DNA of 10,873 nt from JBCDBL01 sp039183635 (lineage in GTDB: Bacteria; Pseudomonadota; Alphaproteobacteria; Caulobacterales; Parvularculaceae): the NCBI GenBank assembly GCA_039183635.1, contig JBCDBL010000129.1, positions 1 to 10,873 of the forward strand, in the 5' to 3' direction. The notes under the pieces were generated by a model. It saw only the letters and a program-made list of their open reading frames with translations. It made no database searches and had not been told where the DNA came from. The translations under genes were made by a program, and so were the position numbers. Below, piece after piece: positions 1-7,781 of this stretch (positions are counted from its first letter, which is position 1; every line of letters starts with the position of its first letter).

Positions 1-1
1 C

Positions 2-2593
2 CGCACGCCCTGGCCGCTGCTGCTGTTGCGCATGATCGCCGCCGCCGCCGTCATCCTGGGGCTCGCCGGCCCGATCCTGAACGCGCCGCCAGCCTCGGAG
101 CGCACGGGGCCCCTGGCGCTCGTCGTCGACGACGGCTGGCCAGCGGCGGAAGGCTGGATCCGGCGCCAAAACGCCATTGCGGCGGCGGTCGACGGCGCCG
201 TTAGAGACAACAGGCCCGTGATCCTCGCAACGACAGCCCCGACGGCGCGCGCCGAAACGCCGTTCCGGCTTTTGTCGCCGGAGGAGGCCCAAAGCCTCGC
301 CGCGACGCTTCTCCCCAAACCCTGGGCGCCGGATCGCGCCGCCCTCGCCGAACAAATCGACGCATTACAGCGTCTTGTGTCCGGCGCGCCGGGGGAAGCT
401 GAAATTCTTTGGCTGTCCGACGGCCTAGACCACGGCGGCGCCGGCGATTTCGCCCGCGCCCTCGCCGGTGTCGCACCGCTGACGGTTTTAAAAGACGCCG
501 CGACGGGTTGGGCGATCGCCGACGCACGGCCCGACAAATCCGGGCTCGCCGTCACGGCGCTGCGCGCGCCCGCCGATACGGCGGCCGACGGCGTGGTGAT
601 CGCAACCGCCGCAGACGGACGGTATCTTGGAGAGACCGCTTTCGCCTTCGCCGCCGGCGCGAGCGAGGCCGCCGCGACCTTCGAGGCGCCCTTGTCCGTT
701 CGCAACGCCGTCGCCGCCCTTACCCTCAAGGGACGCGCCTCCGCCGGGGCCATACGGCTCCTCGACGCCGGGGCGCGGCGGCCGTTCGTCGGCATCGCCT
801 CGGTCCGGCAAAGCGACGACCAGCCGTTGCTGTCGGGCCTGTTCTATGTGGAGCGCGCGCTTCAGCCCTATGCGGATCTTGTCCGGGCGCCCCTCACTGA
901 GATTTTAACCTCAGAGGCGAACGTCATCCTGTTGCCGGACACGGGCCGGATTCTCGGCGAAGACCTCACCGCCCTGCGGCGCTGGGTGGAGGACGGCGGG
1001 ACCCTCATCCGCTTCGCCGGACCGCGCCTCGCCGCCGCCTCCGCCGACGACCCGCCCCTGCTGCCCGTGCGCCTGCGCGGCGGCGGCCGGGCCCTTGGCG
1101 GGGCCCTCTCCTGGGACGCGCCCCAGGGGCTTGCGCCCTTCGATGCGGGAAGCCCGTTCTACGGCCTTGCCGTTCCGGGCGACGTCGCCGTCAGCCGCCA
1201 GGTGCTGGCCGAACCTACAGTGGAGCTCGCCGCCCGGACCTGGGCGCGGCTTGAGGACGGCACGCCCCTCGTCACCGCCGCGCCGCAAAAGGACGGGCTC
1301 GTCGTTTTATACCATGTGACGGCGGAGCCGGACTGGTCGACCCTGCCCCTGTCCGGCCTGTACGTGGAGATGCTGCGGCGGACAGCGATGCTGAACCCCG
1401 CCCGCGCCAGGGCGGCCGACAGCGAGACCGTGCGGGCCCTGCCGCCTCTGCGGACGATGGACGGGTTCGGCGCTTTACAAACGCCGTCGCCGTCGGCCGA
1501 GCCCCTGAAGCCGGAGGACCGCGCCGCCGCCCCGGGCCCGCGCCGCCCGCCGGGCCTTTACGGCGCCGCCGGCGCAGAGACCGCTTACAACGCCGTCGCC
1601 CCAGACGCCGCCTTAACGCCCCTGCCCGCCGCGCCGGCGGGCGCGCAGGTTCAGCCCTATACGGCCGAGGCGCCGCAATCCTTCGCCCCGCCATTGTTCG
1701 CCGCCGCCATCCTCCTTCTGCTGATCGATATGATCTGGACCCTCGCCTTCATGGGCAAGCTCCCCCGCCTCGTCCGGGCCGGGAGCGCCGCTCTGGCGCT
1801 GGTCGCAGCCGCGCCATGGACCGCGCCCGAGGCGGCGGCGAACGATACGTTCGTTCTAAACGCGATAGAGGAGACACGGTTCGCCTATGTGACCACGGGC
1901 GATGCGCGCATCGACGAGATTTCGAGGGTCGGCCTCGCCTCTTTGAGCTTTTCGTTGCGCCGGCGCACGGCGCTGGAGCCGGCCGATCCCGTCGCCATCG
2001 ACGCCGACGGCGATCAGATGGCGCTGTTCCCGCTTATCTACTGGCCCGTCACCGCCGACGCCCTTCCGCCGGCGGACGATGCGGCGGCGGGGATCGACGC
2101 CTATTTGAAAGCCGGCGGGCTCATCCTGTTCGACACCCGCGACGCCGACCGCGCCGGCATCGGCGCCCCCACCCGGGAGGCGGAGGTGTTGCGGGAGATC
2201 CTGGAGCGCCTCGACATCCCCCCGCTGGAGCCCGTGCCGGAGGAACACGTCCTGAAACGCAGTTTCTATCTGCTCGACGATCTGCCGGGCCGCTACGCCG
2301 GCGGAACGGTCTGGGCCGCGGCGGGAACCGCCGCCACCTCCGCCAATCCCGGCGCCACGGGAGGCGCGTCGAACGACGGCGTCTCCCCGGTTCTGATCGG
2401 CGGCCATGACTGGGCCGCCGCCTGGGCGAGGGACGATCTCGGCCGGCCGTTGCGCCCGGTGGAGCCCGGCGGGGAGCGGCAACGGGAAATGGCGGTGCGC
2501 ACCGGCATCAACATCGCCATGTACGCGCTGACAGGCAATTACAAGGCCGACCAGGTCCATATCCCGCTGCTGCTTGAAAGGCTCGGTCGATGA
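2..2593 (+). CDS. BatA-N / DUF4159 membrane protein (5' partial)
   Basis: The 5' end lies outside the window. The frame is open from base 2 and reads RTPWPLLLL before a TTG at 26, which is the conserved end of a BatA N-terminal membrane domain, so the TTG is internal. Counting from that TTG: a membrane segment at 2-19; a VWA-like region at about 30-150 with a degenerate metal site (DDGW at 35-38 in place of DxSxS) and a SDGLDHG strand at 131-137; a Rossmann-like middle; a Pro/Ala-rich linker at about 490-550; two membrane segments at about 555-577 and 581-605; then a C-terminal DUF4159 domain (607-855, glutamine-amidotransferase-like fold). Family members sit in MoxR-DUF58-BatA operons, thought to act in envelope assembly or stress. 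The ATGA overlap with the next gene indicates translational coupling. The biochemical role is unknown; family assignment is firm. Confidence 0.9.
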   Translation, partial: RTPWPLLLLRMIAAAAVILGLAGPILNAPPASERTGPLALVVDDGWPAAEGWIRRQNAIAAAVDGAVRDNRPVILATTAPTARAETPFRLLSPEEAQSLAATLLPKPWAPDRAALAEQIDALQRLVSGAPGEAEILWLSDGLDHGGAGDFARALAGVAPLTVLKDAATGWAIADARPDKSGLAVTALRAPADTAADGVVIATAADGRYLGETAFAFAAGASEAAATFEAPLSVRNAVAALTLKGRASAGAIRLLDAGARRPFVGIASVRQSDDQPLLSGLFYVERALQPYADLVRAPLTEILTSEANVILLPDTGRILGEDLTALRRWVEDGGTLIRFAGPRLAAASADDPPLLPVRLRGGGRALGGALSWDAPQGLAPFDAGSPFYGLAVPGDVAVSRQVLAEPTVELAARTWARLEDGTPLVTAAPQKDGLVVLYHVTAEPDWSTLPLSGLYVEMLRRTAMLNPARARAADSETVRALPPLRTMDGFGALQTPSPSAEPLKPEDRAAAPGPRRPPGLYGAAGAETAYNAVAPDAALTPLPAAPAGAQVQPYTAEAPQSFAPPLFAAAILLLLIDMIWTLAFMGKLPRLVRAGSAALALVAAAPWTAPEAAANDTFVLNAIEETRFAYVTTGDARIDEISRVGLASLSFSLRRRTALEPADPVAIDADGDQMALFPLIYWPVTADALPPADDAAAGIDAYLKAGGLILFDTRDADRAGIGAPTREAEVLREILERLDIPPLEPVPEEHVLKRSFYLLDDLPGRYAGGTVWAAAGTAATSANPGATGGASNDGVSPVLIGGHDWAAAWARDDLGRPLRPVEPGGERQREMAVRTGINIAMYALTGNYKADQVHIPLLLERLGR

Positions 2594-4653
2594 CGGCCCA
2601 GGACATCGTCTTCGCCCCGCTTGTTCCGTGGGCGGCGGTTTGGGGCTTCTGCTTCCTCGCCGCCGCCGCGACGGGGCTCGGGCTTTTCCGCCGGGCCAAG
2701 GGCGCGATGTGGCGCGGCCTCGCCTTTGCGGCGCTCATCGGGCTTATCGCCAACCCGTCCTTGCGCGTCGCCGACCGCACGCCCCTTGACGACATCGTCG
2801 TCGTCGTCACAGACCGCAGCGAAAGCCAGGGCCTGAAAGACCGTCCCGCCGCCACGGACGCCGCGCTGGACGCGCTGGAGGCGGAGCTGTCCGCCCTTGA
2901 CGGCGTTGAGACCCGCACCGCGGAGGCAGGCGCGACGGCCGACGGCACGCAACTGATGGGCGCCCTCGACCGGGCGCTGGCGGACACGCCCCCGGCCCGC
3001 CTGTCCGCCGTCGTTCTCATTACCGACGGCCTCGCCGCCGATGCGGTCGAAGCCGCCGAAGCGGCCGCTGAGGCCGTAGGTGCGCCGGTCCACGTTCTCC
3101 TCACCGGCGAGGAAGCAGACAAAGACCGTAAGCTGACGGTTATCAGCGCCCCGCGCTACGGCATCGTCGGCGAGCAGGTAGAGATCGCCTTTCGCGTAGA
3201 CGAGTACGGACCGAACCCGTCCCGGGAAGCGCAGGTGGCGATCCGCCTCGACGGGGAGGTCGCCGCCGCCCGGAGCTTCCGCATCGGCGAGGAGGTGCGC
3301 ATCGGCCTCACCCTTGAGCACGCCGGGCCGAACGTTCTGGAAATTGCAACCACCCCGATCGCGGGAGAGCTCACCCAGCGCAACAACGTCTCCGCCCTGC
3401 CCATCGCCGGCGTGCGCGACCGGCTGCGCGTGCTTCTGGTCTCCGGAGAGCCCCACGCCGGGGAGCGCACATGGCGCAATCTTTTAAAATCGGACCCGGC
3501 CGTGGACCTTGTCCATTTCACGATTTTGCGGCCCCTGGAGAAAAGCGACGCCACGCCCATCGACGAAATGGCGCTTATTCCGTTCCCGGTGCAGGAGCTG
3601 TTCCAGGAAAAGCTCACCGAGTTCGACCTTGTGATTTTCGACCGCTACAAATTGCGCCGTGTGCTGTCGTTCATCTATTTCGACAATATTCTGCAATATG
3701 TCCGCAACGGCGGAGCGATGCTGATCGCGGCGGGGCCGGAGTTCGCCACGCAGCTTTCCCTCGCCAACACGGCCCTGTCCTACGCCCTGCCGGCCGTGCC
3801 CACGGGCGAGGTGTTGAGCGAGGGCTTCCGCCCGCAGATCACCGAGGACGGCGCCCGCCACCCCGTGACAGGAGATCTTACCGGCGCAGGGGAAGACGAT
3901 TGGGGCCGCTGGTTCAGAATGGTCACAGCCCGGCAGATCACCGGCGATGCGCTGATGGCGGGGCCGGAAAACCGCCCGCTTCTCGTCCTCGACCGACAGG
4001 GCGACGGCCGGGTGGCGCAGCTGATGTCCGACCAGGCCTGGCTTTGGGCCCGGGGCGTCGAGGGCGGCGGGCCCCATGCGGAGCTGCTGCGCCGCCTCGC
4101 CCATTGGCTGATGCGCGAACCGGACCTTGAGGAGGAAGATCTGAAGGCCGAAGCGCGGGGGGAGACCCTGTTCATCGAACGGCGCACCATGGCCGATGAA
4201 GCCGCCCCGGTCAGCGTCGCAACGCCGTCCGGCGAGACCTTCGAGGTGACGTTGGAAGAAGTGGAGCCCGGCCTGTTCGCCGGGACCGCGCCGGCCGAGG
4301 AGATCGGGCTTTACCGCCTCTCCGACGATGCGCTGTACGCCGTCGCCGCCTCGGGCGCCGTCAACCTTGTGGAGTATTCCGACGTCATCGCGACGGAGGA
4401 CCGCCTCGCCCCCCTTGTAACGGAGACCGGCGGCGGCGTTTTCCGTATACAGAACGGCGCCGGGGCCAAGATCCCGGCCCTGCGCCAGGTGCGGGAGGGT
4501 CGCGCGCGCGCCAGTGATCGCTGGATGGGTCTCGTTCGGCGCGACCAATACGACGTGCGGGCCGTGGAGGACAGAACGCTTTTACCCCCCTACGCCTGGC
4601 TGGCGCTGGTCCTCGGCCTTCTCGCCATCGCCTGGCTCAGGGAGTCGCGGTGA
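2590..4653 (+). CDS. VWA-type membrane protein with amidotransferase-like region
   Basis: This 687-aa protein starts at an ATG overlapping the stop of the DUF4159 gene (ATGA), so the two are almost certainly one operon. Two N-terminal membrane segments (about 10-33 and 40-58) precede a VWA-like domain with an apparently intact MIDAS motif: D75-x-S77-x-S79 after a hydrophobic strand, and an ITDG strand at 144-147. A CARDB-like beta region (about 175-275) and a Rossmann/amidotransferase-like region (about 280-500, including LVIFDRYKLRR near 347 and a GGAMLIAAGPE strand-turn) follow. A single C-terminal membrane helix (about 664-683) ends in basic residues, so most of the chain probably lies on one side of the inner membrane between anchors. 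Partners are expected to be the upstream MoxR ATPase, the DUF58 protein and the DUF4159 protein. Exact function is unknown. Confidence 0.88.
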   Translation: MTAQDIVFAPLVPWAAVWGFCFLAAAATGLGLFRRAKGAMWRGLAFAALIGLIANPSLRVADRTPLDDIVVVVTDRSESQGLKDRPAATDAALDALEAELSALDGVETRTAEAGATADGTQLMGALDRALADTPPARLSAVVLITDGLAADAVEAAEAAAEAVGAPVHVLLTGEEADKDRKLTVISAPRYGIVGEQVEIAFRVDEYGPNPSREAQVAIRLDGEVAAARSFRIGEEVRIGLTLEHAGPNVLEIATTPIAGELTQRNNVSALPIAGVRDRLRVLLVSGEPHAGERTWRNLLKSDPAVDLVHFTILRPLEKSDATPIDEMALIPFPVQELFQEKLTEFDLVIFDRYKLRRVLSFIYFDNILQYVRNGGAMLIAAGPEFATQLSLANTALSYALPAVPTGEVLSEGFRPQITEDGARHPVTGDLTGAGEDDWGRWFRMVTARQITGDALMAGPENRPLLVLDRQGDGRVAQLMSDQAWLWARGVEGGGPHAELLRRLAHWLMREPDLEEEDLKAEARGETLFIERRTMADEAAPVSVATPSGETFEVTLEEVEPGLFAGTAPAEEIGLYRLSDDALYAVAASGAVNLVEYSDVIATEDRLAPLVTETGGGVFRIQNGAGAKIPALRQVREGRARASDRWMGLVRRDQYDVRAVEDRTLLPPYAWLALVLGLLAIAWLRESR

Positions 4654-4676
4654 GGTTTAAGCCCAACCGATGTGCT

Positions 4677-4831
4677 TTCCTCCCCCGTTTACGGGGGAGG
4701 TGGGCCGCGCTGCAAAGCGCGGGTCGGAGGGGGCCGTCGTTAAAGCGTAGTCAAAGTTTGCAGAGGTTGTGGAGACATCCGCCCCCTTCGCCCGCTACGC
4801 GGCCACTTCCCCCGCAATGCGGGGGAAGGAA
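4677..4831. repeat. Intergenic palindromic repeat element (inverted-repeat arms)
   Basis: The left arm (4677-4735) and right arm (about 4780-4831) are imperfect inverted copies of each other. Each arm contains its own small hairpin, CCCCCGtttaCGGGGG at 4682-4697 on the left and CCCCCGcaatGCGGGGG-like at 4810-4825 on the right. The left arm also holds CCGCGC/GCGCGG at 4705-4722. The element sits directly downstream of the two-gene membrane operon and could end its transcription or protect the mRNA 3' end. Elements with this GGGGGAGGTGG-type arm recur between genes in many alphaproteobacterial genomes. No coding capacity is apparent. Confidence 0.75.
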
Positions 4832-4989
4832 CGGTGCGCATAACTCTGCTTGAATGCAAACATAAGGCGCAAGCTCCACCGCGCCTCCCAAACTCGTGAT
4901 TTGAACTCCCGCCCTGACGCCCCATCTGTTCGTCAACTTCCCAACAATCTAACGGGCCGGCGCATCCGAGCGCATCGCGGCCCCGCGAC

Positions 4990-4995
4990 AGGAGA
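4990..4995 (+). promoter_or_regulatory. Shine-Dalgarno that fixes the pirin start
   Basis: AGGAGA lies 7 bases before the ATG at 5003. It supports that start over the in-frame TTG at 4850, whose extra 51 residues show no similarity to pirins. Confidence 0.75.
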
Positions 4996-5002
4996 TGACG
5001 CC

Positions 5003-5701
5003 ATGATTGACGTTCGCAGCTTCGACAGCCTCGGCCGGTTTCAAAACGACTGGCTGAACGCCCGACACCATTTTTCGTTTTCAAGCTACATGGACCCCAA
5101 ACGTATGGGATGGGGCGCGCTTCGCGTCTGGAACGACGATGAAATCGCCCCGCAACAAGGTTTTCAGCCCCACCCCCACCGGGACATGGAGATCATCACC
5201 TATGTGCGTCAGGGCGCGATCACTCATGAAGACAGCCTCGGCAACAAGGGCCGCACGGAGGCCGGCGATGTTCAAGTGATGTCCGCAGGCGCCGGCGTCG
5301 TCCATTCGGAATTTAACCTGGAGGACGAGACCACGCGGATTTTCCAGATCTGGATCACCCCGCGCGAAGCCGGCGGCGAGGCCTCCTGGGCGGCGATGGA
5401 ATTCCCGAAAGCCGACCGGGCCGGAGAGCTTGTCATTCTCGCCACCGGCCGCGCCGGCGACGAGACAGGTTTGCCGATCCGCCAGGACGCCAGGGTTCTC
5501 GGCGCCACGTTGAAAGAAGGGCAAAGCGTCTCCTACGCCCTGGAGCCCGGACGCCATCTTTACCTCGCCACGTCCGAAGGCGTCGTCGACGTCAACGGCG
5601 TCAAAGTGGACAAGCGCGACGGCGCCGCAGTCAAGGATGTTGAAGAGGTCGTCATCACCGCTTCAGAAGATGCAGAAATCGTCCTCACGGACACGCCGTA
5701 A
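5003..5701 (+). CDS. Pirin family protein, YhhW type (putative quercetin 2,3-dioxygenase)
   Basis: The 232-aa product matches the bicupin pirin subfamily of E. coli YhhW in length and pattern. The N-terminal cupin carries the four expected metal ligands, H57 and H59 (HPHRDME), H101 and E103 (VVHSEFN), and the SAGAGVVHSE signature. The C-terminal half (about 125-232) is the usual shorter cupin without ligands. YhhW-type proteins bind a divalent metal in the cytoplasm and can oxidise quercetin in vitro; the physiological substrate is uncertain and a redox or electrophile response role is often suggested. The ATG is chosen because an AGGAGA site precedes it and the family begins with this MIDVRSFDSLG-like segment. 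It appears to be a single-gene unit, flanked by palindromic repeats on both sides. Confidence 0.93.
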   Translation: MIDVRSFDSLGRFQNDWLNARHHFSFSSYMDPKRMGWGALRVWNDDEIAPQQGFQPHPHRDMEIITYVRQGAITHEDSLGNKGRTEAGDVQVMSAGAGVVHSEFNLEDETTRIFQIWITPREAGGEASWAAMEFPKADRAGELVILATGRAGDETGLPIRQDARVLGATLKEGQSVSYALEPGRHLYLATSEGVVDVNGVKVDKRDGAAVKDVEEVVITASEDAEIVLTDTP

Positions 5702-5746
5702 AAGATAGAGTTCAGGCTTTTTCCAAACCTTGCAAAACAGCCCAGT

Positions 5747-5780
5747 CTCATTCTCTCTCCCCTAGTGGAGAGGGAATGAG
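5747..5780. repeat. Stem-loop intergenic repeat downstream of the pirin gene
   Basis: A 14-bp stem (5747-5760 with 5767-5780, one G-U pair) closes a 6-base loop, CCTAGT. It lies 46 bases after the pirin stop and is followed by GAGAGG, with no T run. The CTCTCCCC...GGAGAGGGAATGAG pattern is typical of dispersed alphaproteobacterial intergenic repeats. It may act as a 3'-end or Rho-associated structure. Confidence 0.6.
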
Positions 5781-5922
5781 GAGAGGTGAAGAACCGCTTC
5801 GCCCTGGCGATAAAACACATCACGCCTCAGACCCGGGCTAAATGGTAAGAATCGAGCCTCCCCGCCCGGTCAAATTTTATCCTTCGGCTTAACGCCGCGC
5901 TAAAACAACCCGGCTTAGCTTA

Positions 5923-5940
5923 CCCCGATCCTGAACGGGG
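5923..5940 (+). promoter_or_regulatory. Small hairpin in the leader of the flagellin-like gene
   Basis: CCCCG at 5923-5927 can pair with CGGGG at 5936-5940 across an 8-base loop. The right arm merges with the purine-rich GGGGAAAGG (5937-5945), the only ribosome-binding-like stretch before the ATG at 5953, so the stem could partly hide it. This is short and may be chance. Confidence 0.3.
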
Positions 5941-5952
5941 AAAGGCCAAGCC

Positions 5953-6600
5953 ATGAGCGGGGCGAAACGCAACGACAAAGGGACCGACGGTCCCCTCGAT
6001 TTTACGGCGTATTTGCGCCGGCGCGCCGAGCCGTCCGATGTGGACGTCAGCATCGGCGTCGACCGGGCGCTGCGCCACGCCCAGCAGGGCGAGAGCCTGC
6101 GCGAAGCGGCCGACCAGGAAGAGGTGCGCTTCGCCCTCCACGCCATAGAGGCCGCGCTGTTCGCCATCGACGATATTCGCGAGCTTTTGGAGGAGGCCTG
6201 TGAAGTGACCCTGTCGGCGCGGGAATCCTCCGACGAAGCGGCCCGCGCCCTGTTCGCCGAGCGTTATGACGAGGTGCGTCTGGCCATCGATCCCATTGCA
6301 AATGAAGCGGAATATGAAGGCGCGTCCTTGCTGTCGAAAAAAGCGCGCGCCCTCGACATAGAACTTGGGCCAAAGGCGCATTTTTCCGTTTCCGCCTATC
6401 GGCTGGACATCGGCGAAAAAGGATTGGACCTGCCGCCGCCGCGGGACGCGTTCGAGACGGCGGAAGAAATTGAAATGGCCCTTGAAAAGCTCGACAGAGC
6501 CCTGCAACGTGTTGACAGGGCTGCGGAGTCCTATTGCCGCGACGCCCAATATTTAAGCGGTCGTCTTGAGCTTCAAACCCAGTACGCCACTCACGCCTAA
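5953..6600 (+). CDS. Flagellin-like helical protein lacking the D0 N-terminus
   Basis: A 215-aa protein without signal peptide or membrane segment. Residues about 38-127 form a long predicted helix pair whose pattern follows the flagellin N-terminal D1 region: an alternating ALxAIExALxAIDDIRELLEEA segment, then IANEAEYEGASLL at 115-127, matching the flagellin motif usually written IxxxTxFNGxxLL. Residues about 168-212 form a second long helix resembling the flagellin C-terminal helix (ALxxIDxALxxVxxxxxxLG...). The first 35 residues are charged and lack the conserved flagellin N-terminus, and no variable outer domain is present. Two cysteines (83, 195) are unusual for flagellin. No flagellar gene is nearby. 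It could be a flagellin-fold relative, a chaperone-like mimic, or an unrelated coiled coil; this is my own reading, not a database match. Confidence 0.55.
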   Translation: MSGAKRNDKGTDGPLDFTAYLRRRAEPSDVDVSIGVDRALRHAQQGESLREAADQEEVRFALHAIEAALFAIDDIRELLEEACEVTLSARESSDEAARALFAERYDEVRLAIDPIANEAEYEGASLLSKKARALDIELGPKAHFSVSAYRLDIGEKGLDLPPPRDAFETAEEIEMALEKLDRALQRVDRAAESYCRDAQYLSGRLELQTQYATHA

Positions 6601-6687
6601 GACTTTAATCATCAGCCCCGCCCGTAATTTATTGAGTACAGTTTTATGTCGTCGACTCCTGAAACCTTACATGCGGATGAACAATCT

Positions 6688-6873
6688 ATGCGCAAAATTT
6701 TGATCGCCTTCTTCACCGCCGCCATTCTCGCCGGCTGCGCTGCAGCGACGGCTGTGAACACCGCCGTGGGCGTTACCGCCAAAACCGCCGGCGCGGCCGC
6801 CGGCGCCGCGATCGACGTCACCGGAGCGGCCGTGGACATCGCAATCCCGGACGGCGAGGACGACAAAGACTGA
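6688..6873 (+). CDS. Small Ala-rich lipoprotein
   Basis: The 61-aa product starts with MRKILIAFF, a short positively charged n-region and hydrophobic core, followed by a lipobox LAGC with cysteine 17. The mature 45 residues are rich in Ala, Val, Thr and Gly in a near-repetitive pattern (AVNTAVGVTAKTAGAAAG...) and end in the acidic tail GEDDKD. It is probably anchored to the inner leaflet of the outer membrane or the periplasmic face of the inner membrane. An in-frame ATG at 6646 would add 14 polar residues before the signal and spoil it, so the internal ATG is preferred, though its Shine-Dalgarno (GGA at 6675-6677) is weak. No function is recognisable. Confidence 0.7.
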   Translation: MRKILIAFFTAAILAGCAAATAVNTAVGVTAKTAGAAAGAAIDVTGAAVDIAIPDGEDDKD

Positions 6874-7001
6874 TTGCCTTAAAAAACGACCAAAGCCCGG
6901 CGCCCGCCTTTCCGCGGCCGCGTGTGGGCGGGAATCTCACGGAAAATTAATTTGGGGCGCGCGCTCCGACGCGTCATGCTGCCGTCATTCAGATCGTTAA
7001 T

Positions 7002-7006
7002 GGAGG
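7002..7006 (+). promoter_or_regulatory. Strong Shine-Dalgarno of the DUF3313-like gene
   Basis: GGAGG sits 6 bases before the ATG at 7013, which fixes that start and suggests efficient translation. Confidence 0.8.
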
Positions 7007-7012
7007 CGACCT

Positions 7013-7633
7013 ATGACCGGCAAGCGCATCAGACCATCCCTGTTCTTCGCAGCAGCCCTCAGCATCGCGTTCTGGAACGCCAACGCCGCCACCGCACCCG
7101 CAGCGGAAGCGGCGGAGTTGGCGGACGTTTCAGCCCGCCCCTTCGACGATGCAGCTGTCGCATCTGGCGTCACCTTGGCCAGCTACGCCAAAGTGCGCCT
7201 TCTAAGCGTTGAGGCGGATTTGGACCAAAAACGCGACGAAGAGCTTTCGGAAAACGAAATCAGCGGCCAGACGGAGGAGCTGGAAGAGCGCCTCACCGAA
7301 GCGTTGTCAGACAATTTCGACATCGTATCCGAAAGCGGCGAAGGGGTTTTGGAAATATCCGTCACGCTCACTGCGCTGCGCCAGTCGCGGCCGACCCTGT
7401 CGGACTATTCTCGCCAGCCCGGCCTGTCCCGGGAGTCGGTTTACGCCGGCGGCGCAGAAGCGGATTTTGTCTTCACCGACGGCGGCTCCGGCGAGACGGT
7501 GGCCACCCTGTCCGACCGGGATTTCGCCAACGGCATAGCCGACGGCTTCCCCCGCATCGGCACCTGGGCCGACGCCCATCGCGCGTTCCGCAAATGGGCG
7601 CGGAATTTGCCGGACTTTATTGAAGAGAATTAG
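7013..7633 (+). CDS. Exported DUF3313-like protein
   Basis: The 206-aa product has a signal peptide (basic MTGKRIR, hydrophobic 9-21, likely cleavage after ANA at 23-25). No cysteine follows, so it should be a soluble periplasmic protein, unlike the many DUF3313 members that are lipoproteins. The mature part follows the DUF3313 layout: a YAKVRLLSVEAD strand near 63, a helix with ELEERLTEALSDNF near 86-100, a GEGVLEISVTLTALRQSRP strand near 110, a beta hairpin AEADFVFTDGGSGETVATLSDRD, and the C-terminal TWADAHRAFRKWARNL helix near 184-199. Function of the family is unknown. It stands alone in its transcription unit, about 140 bases after the small lipoprotein gene, and is the last gene with the GC-rich codon use of the left part. 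Confidence 0.75.
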   Translation: MTGKRIRPSLFFAAALSIAFWNANAATAPAAEAAELADVSARPFDDAAVASGVTLASYAKVRLLSVEADLDQKRDEELSENEISGQTEELEERLTEALSDNFDIVSESGEGVLEISVTLTALRQSRPTLSDYSRQPGLSRESVYAGGAEADFVFTDGGSGETVATLSDRDFANGIADGFPRIGTWADAHRAFRKWARNLPDFIEEN

Positions 7634-7661
7634 GCGGTGGTCTGACAAATAGGATGATCTT

Positions 7662-7677
7662 CGCGCCGCGGGGCGCG
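7662..7677. terminator. GC-rich hairpin after the DUF3313-like gene
   Basis: CGCGCC and GGCGCG pair around a 4-base loop 28 bases after the stop codon at 7633. No T run follows, so it is a possible but unproven 3'-end structure. Confidence 0.3.
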
Positions 7678-7704
7678 GCAAGGTTTCGCCAAAGGCGGCC
7701 ATTG

Positions 7705-7738
7705 TGTGGTGCGCACCGGGTGTCATGTGCGCACCACA
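7705..7738. repeat. Perfect 12-bp inverted repeat
   Basis: TGTGGTGCGCAC at 7705-7716 is exactly inverted at 7727-7738 across a 10-base spacer. It lies at the boundary between GC-rich and AT-rich DNA. There is no T run after it. It could be an operator, a recombination site or a transcriptional stop; nothing decides between these. Confidence 0.6.
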
Positions 7739-7754
7739 AGCGGACATTGATGCA

Positions 7755-7781
7755 TTTCACACTTCCCCAGCACGTGTGAAA
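7755..7781. repeat. Second inverted repeat of the boundary region
   Basis: TTTCACAC at 7755-7762 is inverted as GTGTGAAA at 7774-7781 around an 11-base loop. A further GC pair on each side is reached with one bulged base. It follows the 12-bp inverted repeat by 16 bases. The stretch from 7634 to about 7950 holds these structures and no convincing gene. Confidence 0.5.

Noticed and set aside
201..2560. Long open frames on the minus strand and in other frames across the DUF4159 gene
   Set aside because: They are Arg/Gly/Pro-rich products of GC-rich antisense reading, with no domain pattern, and lie inside a well-supported gene.
2508..4548. Minus-strand open frames of 200-354 codons across the VWA gene
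   Set aside because: The coding strand shows clear domains and an operon overlap; the antisense translations look like random low-complexity sequence.
4851..4990. A tRNA-like TTGAACTCCCGCC stretch (GAGTTCAA on the other strand) before the pirin gene
   Set aside because: The T-arm stem does not pair and no anticodon or acceptor arm can be built around it.
4850..5002. An N-terminal extension of the pirin from an upstream TTG
   Set aside because: The family starts at the ATG at 5003, which has its own AGGAGA, and the extension is not pirin-like.
4677..5780. Repeats considered as a CRISPR array
   Set aside because: The repeats are inverted rather than direct, differ in length and have no regular spacers.
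5920..6549. A 209-codon minus-strand frame opposite the flagellin-like gene
   Set aside because: The plus-strand protein has a regular helical pattern and clear similarity to a known fold, whereas the antisense product has none.
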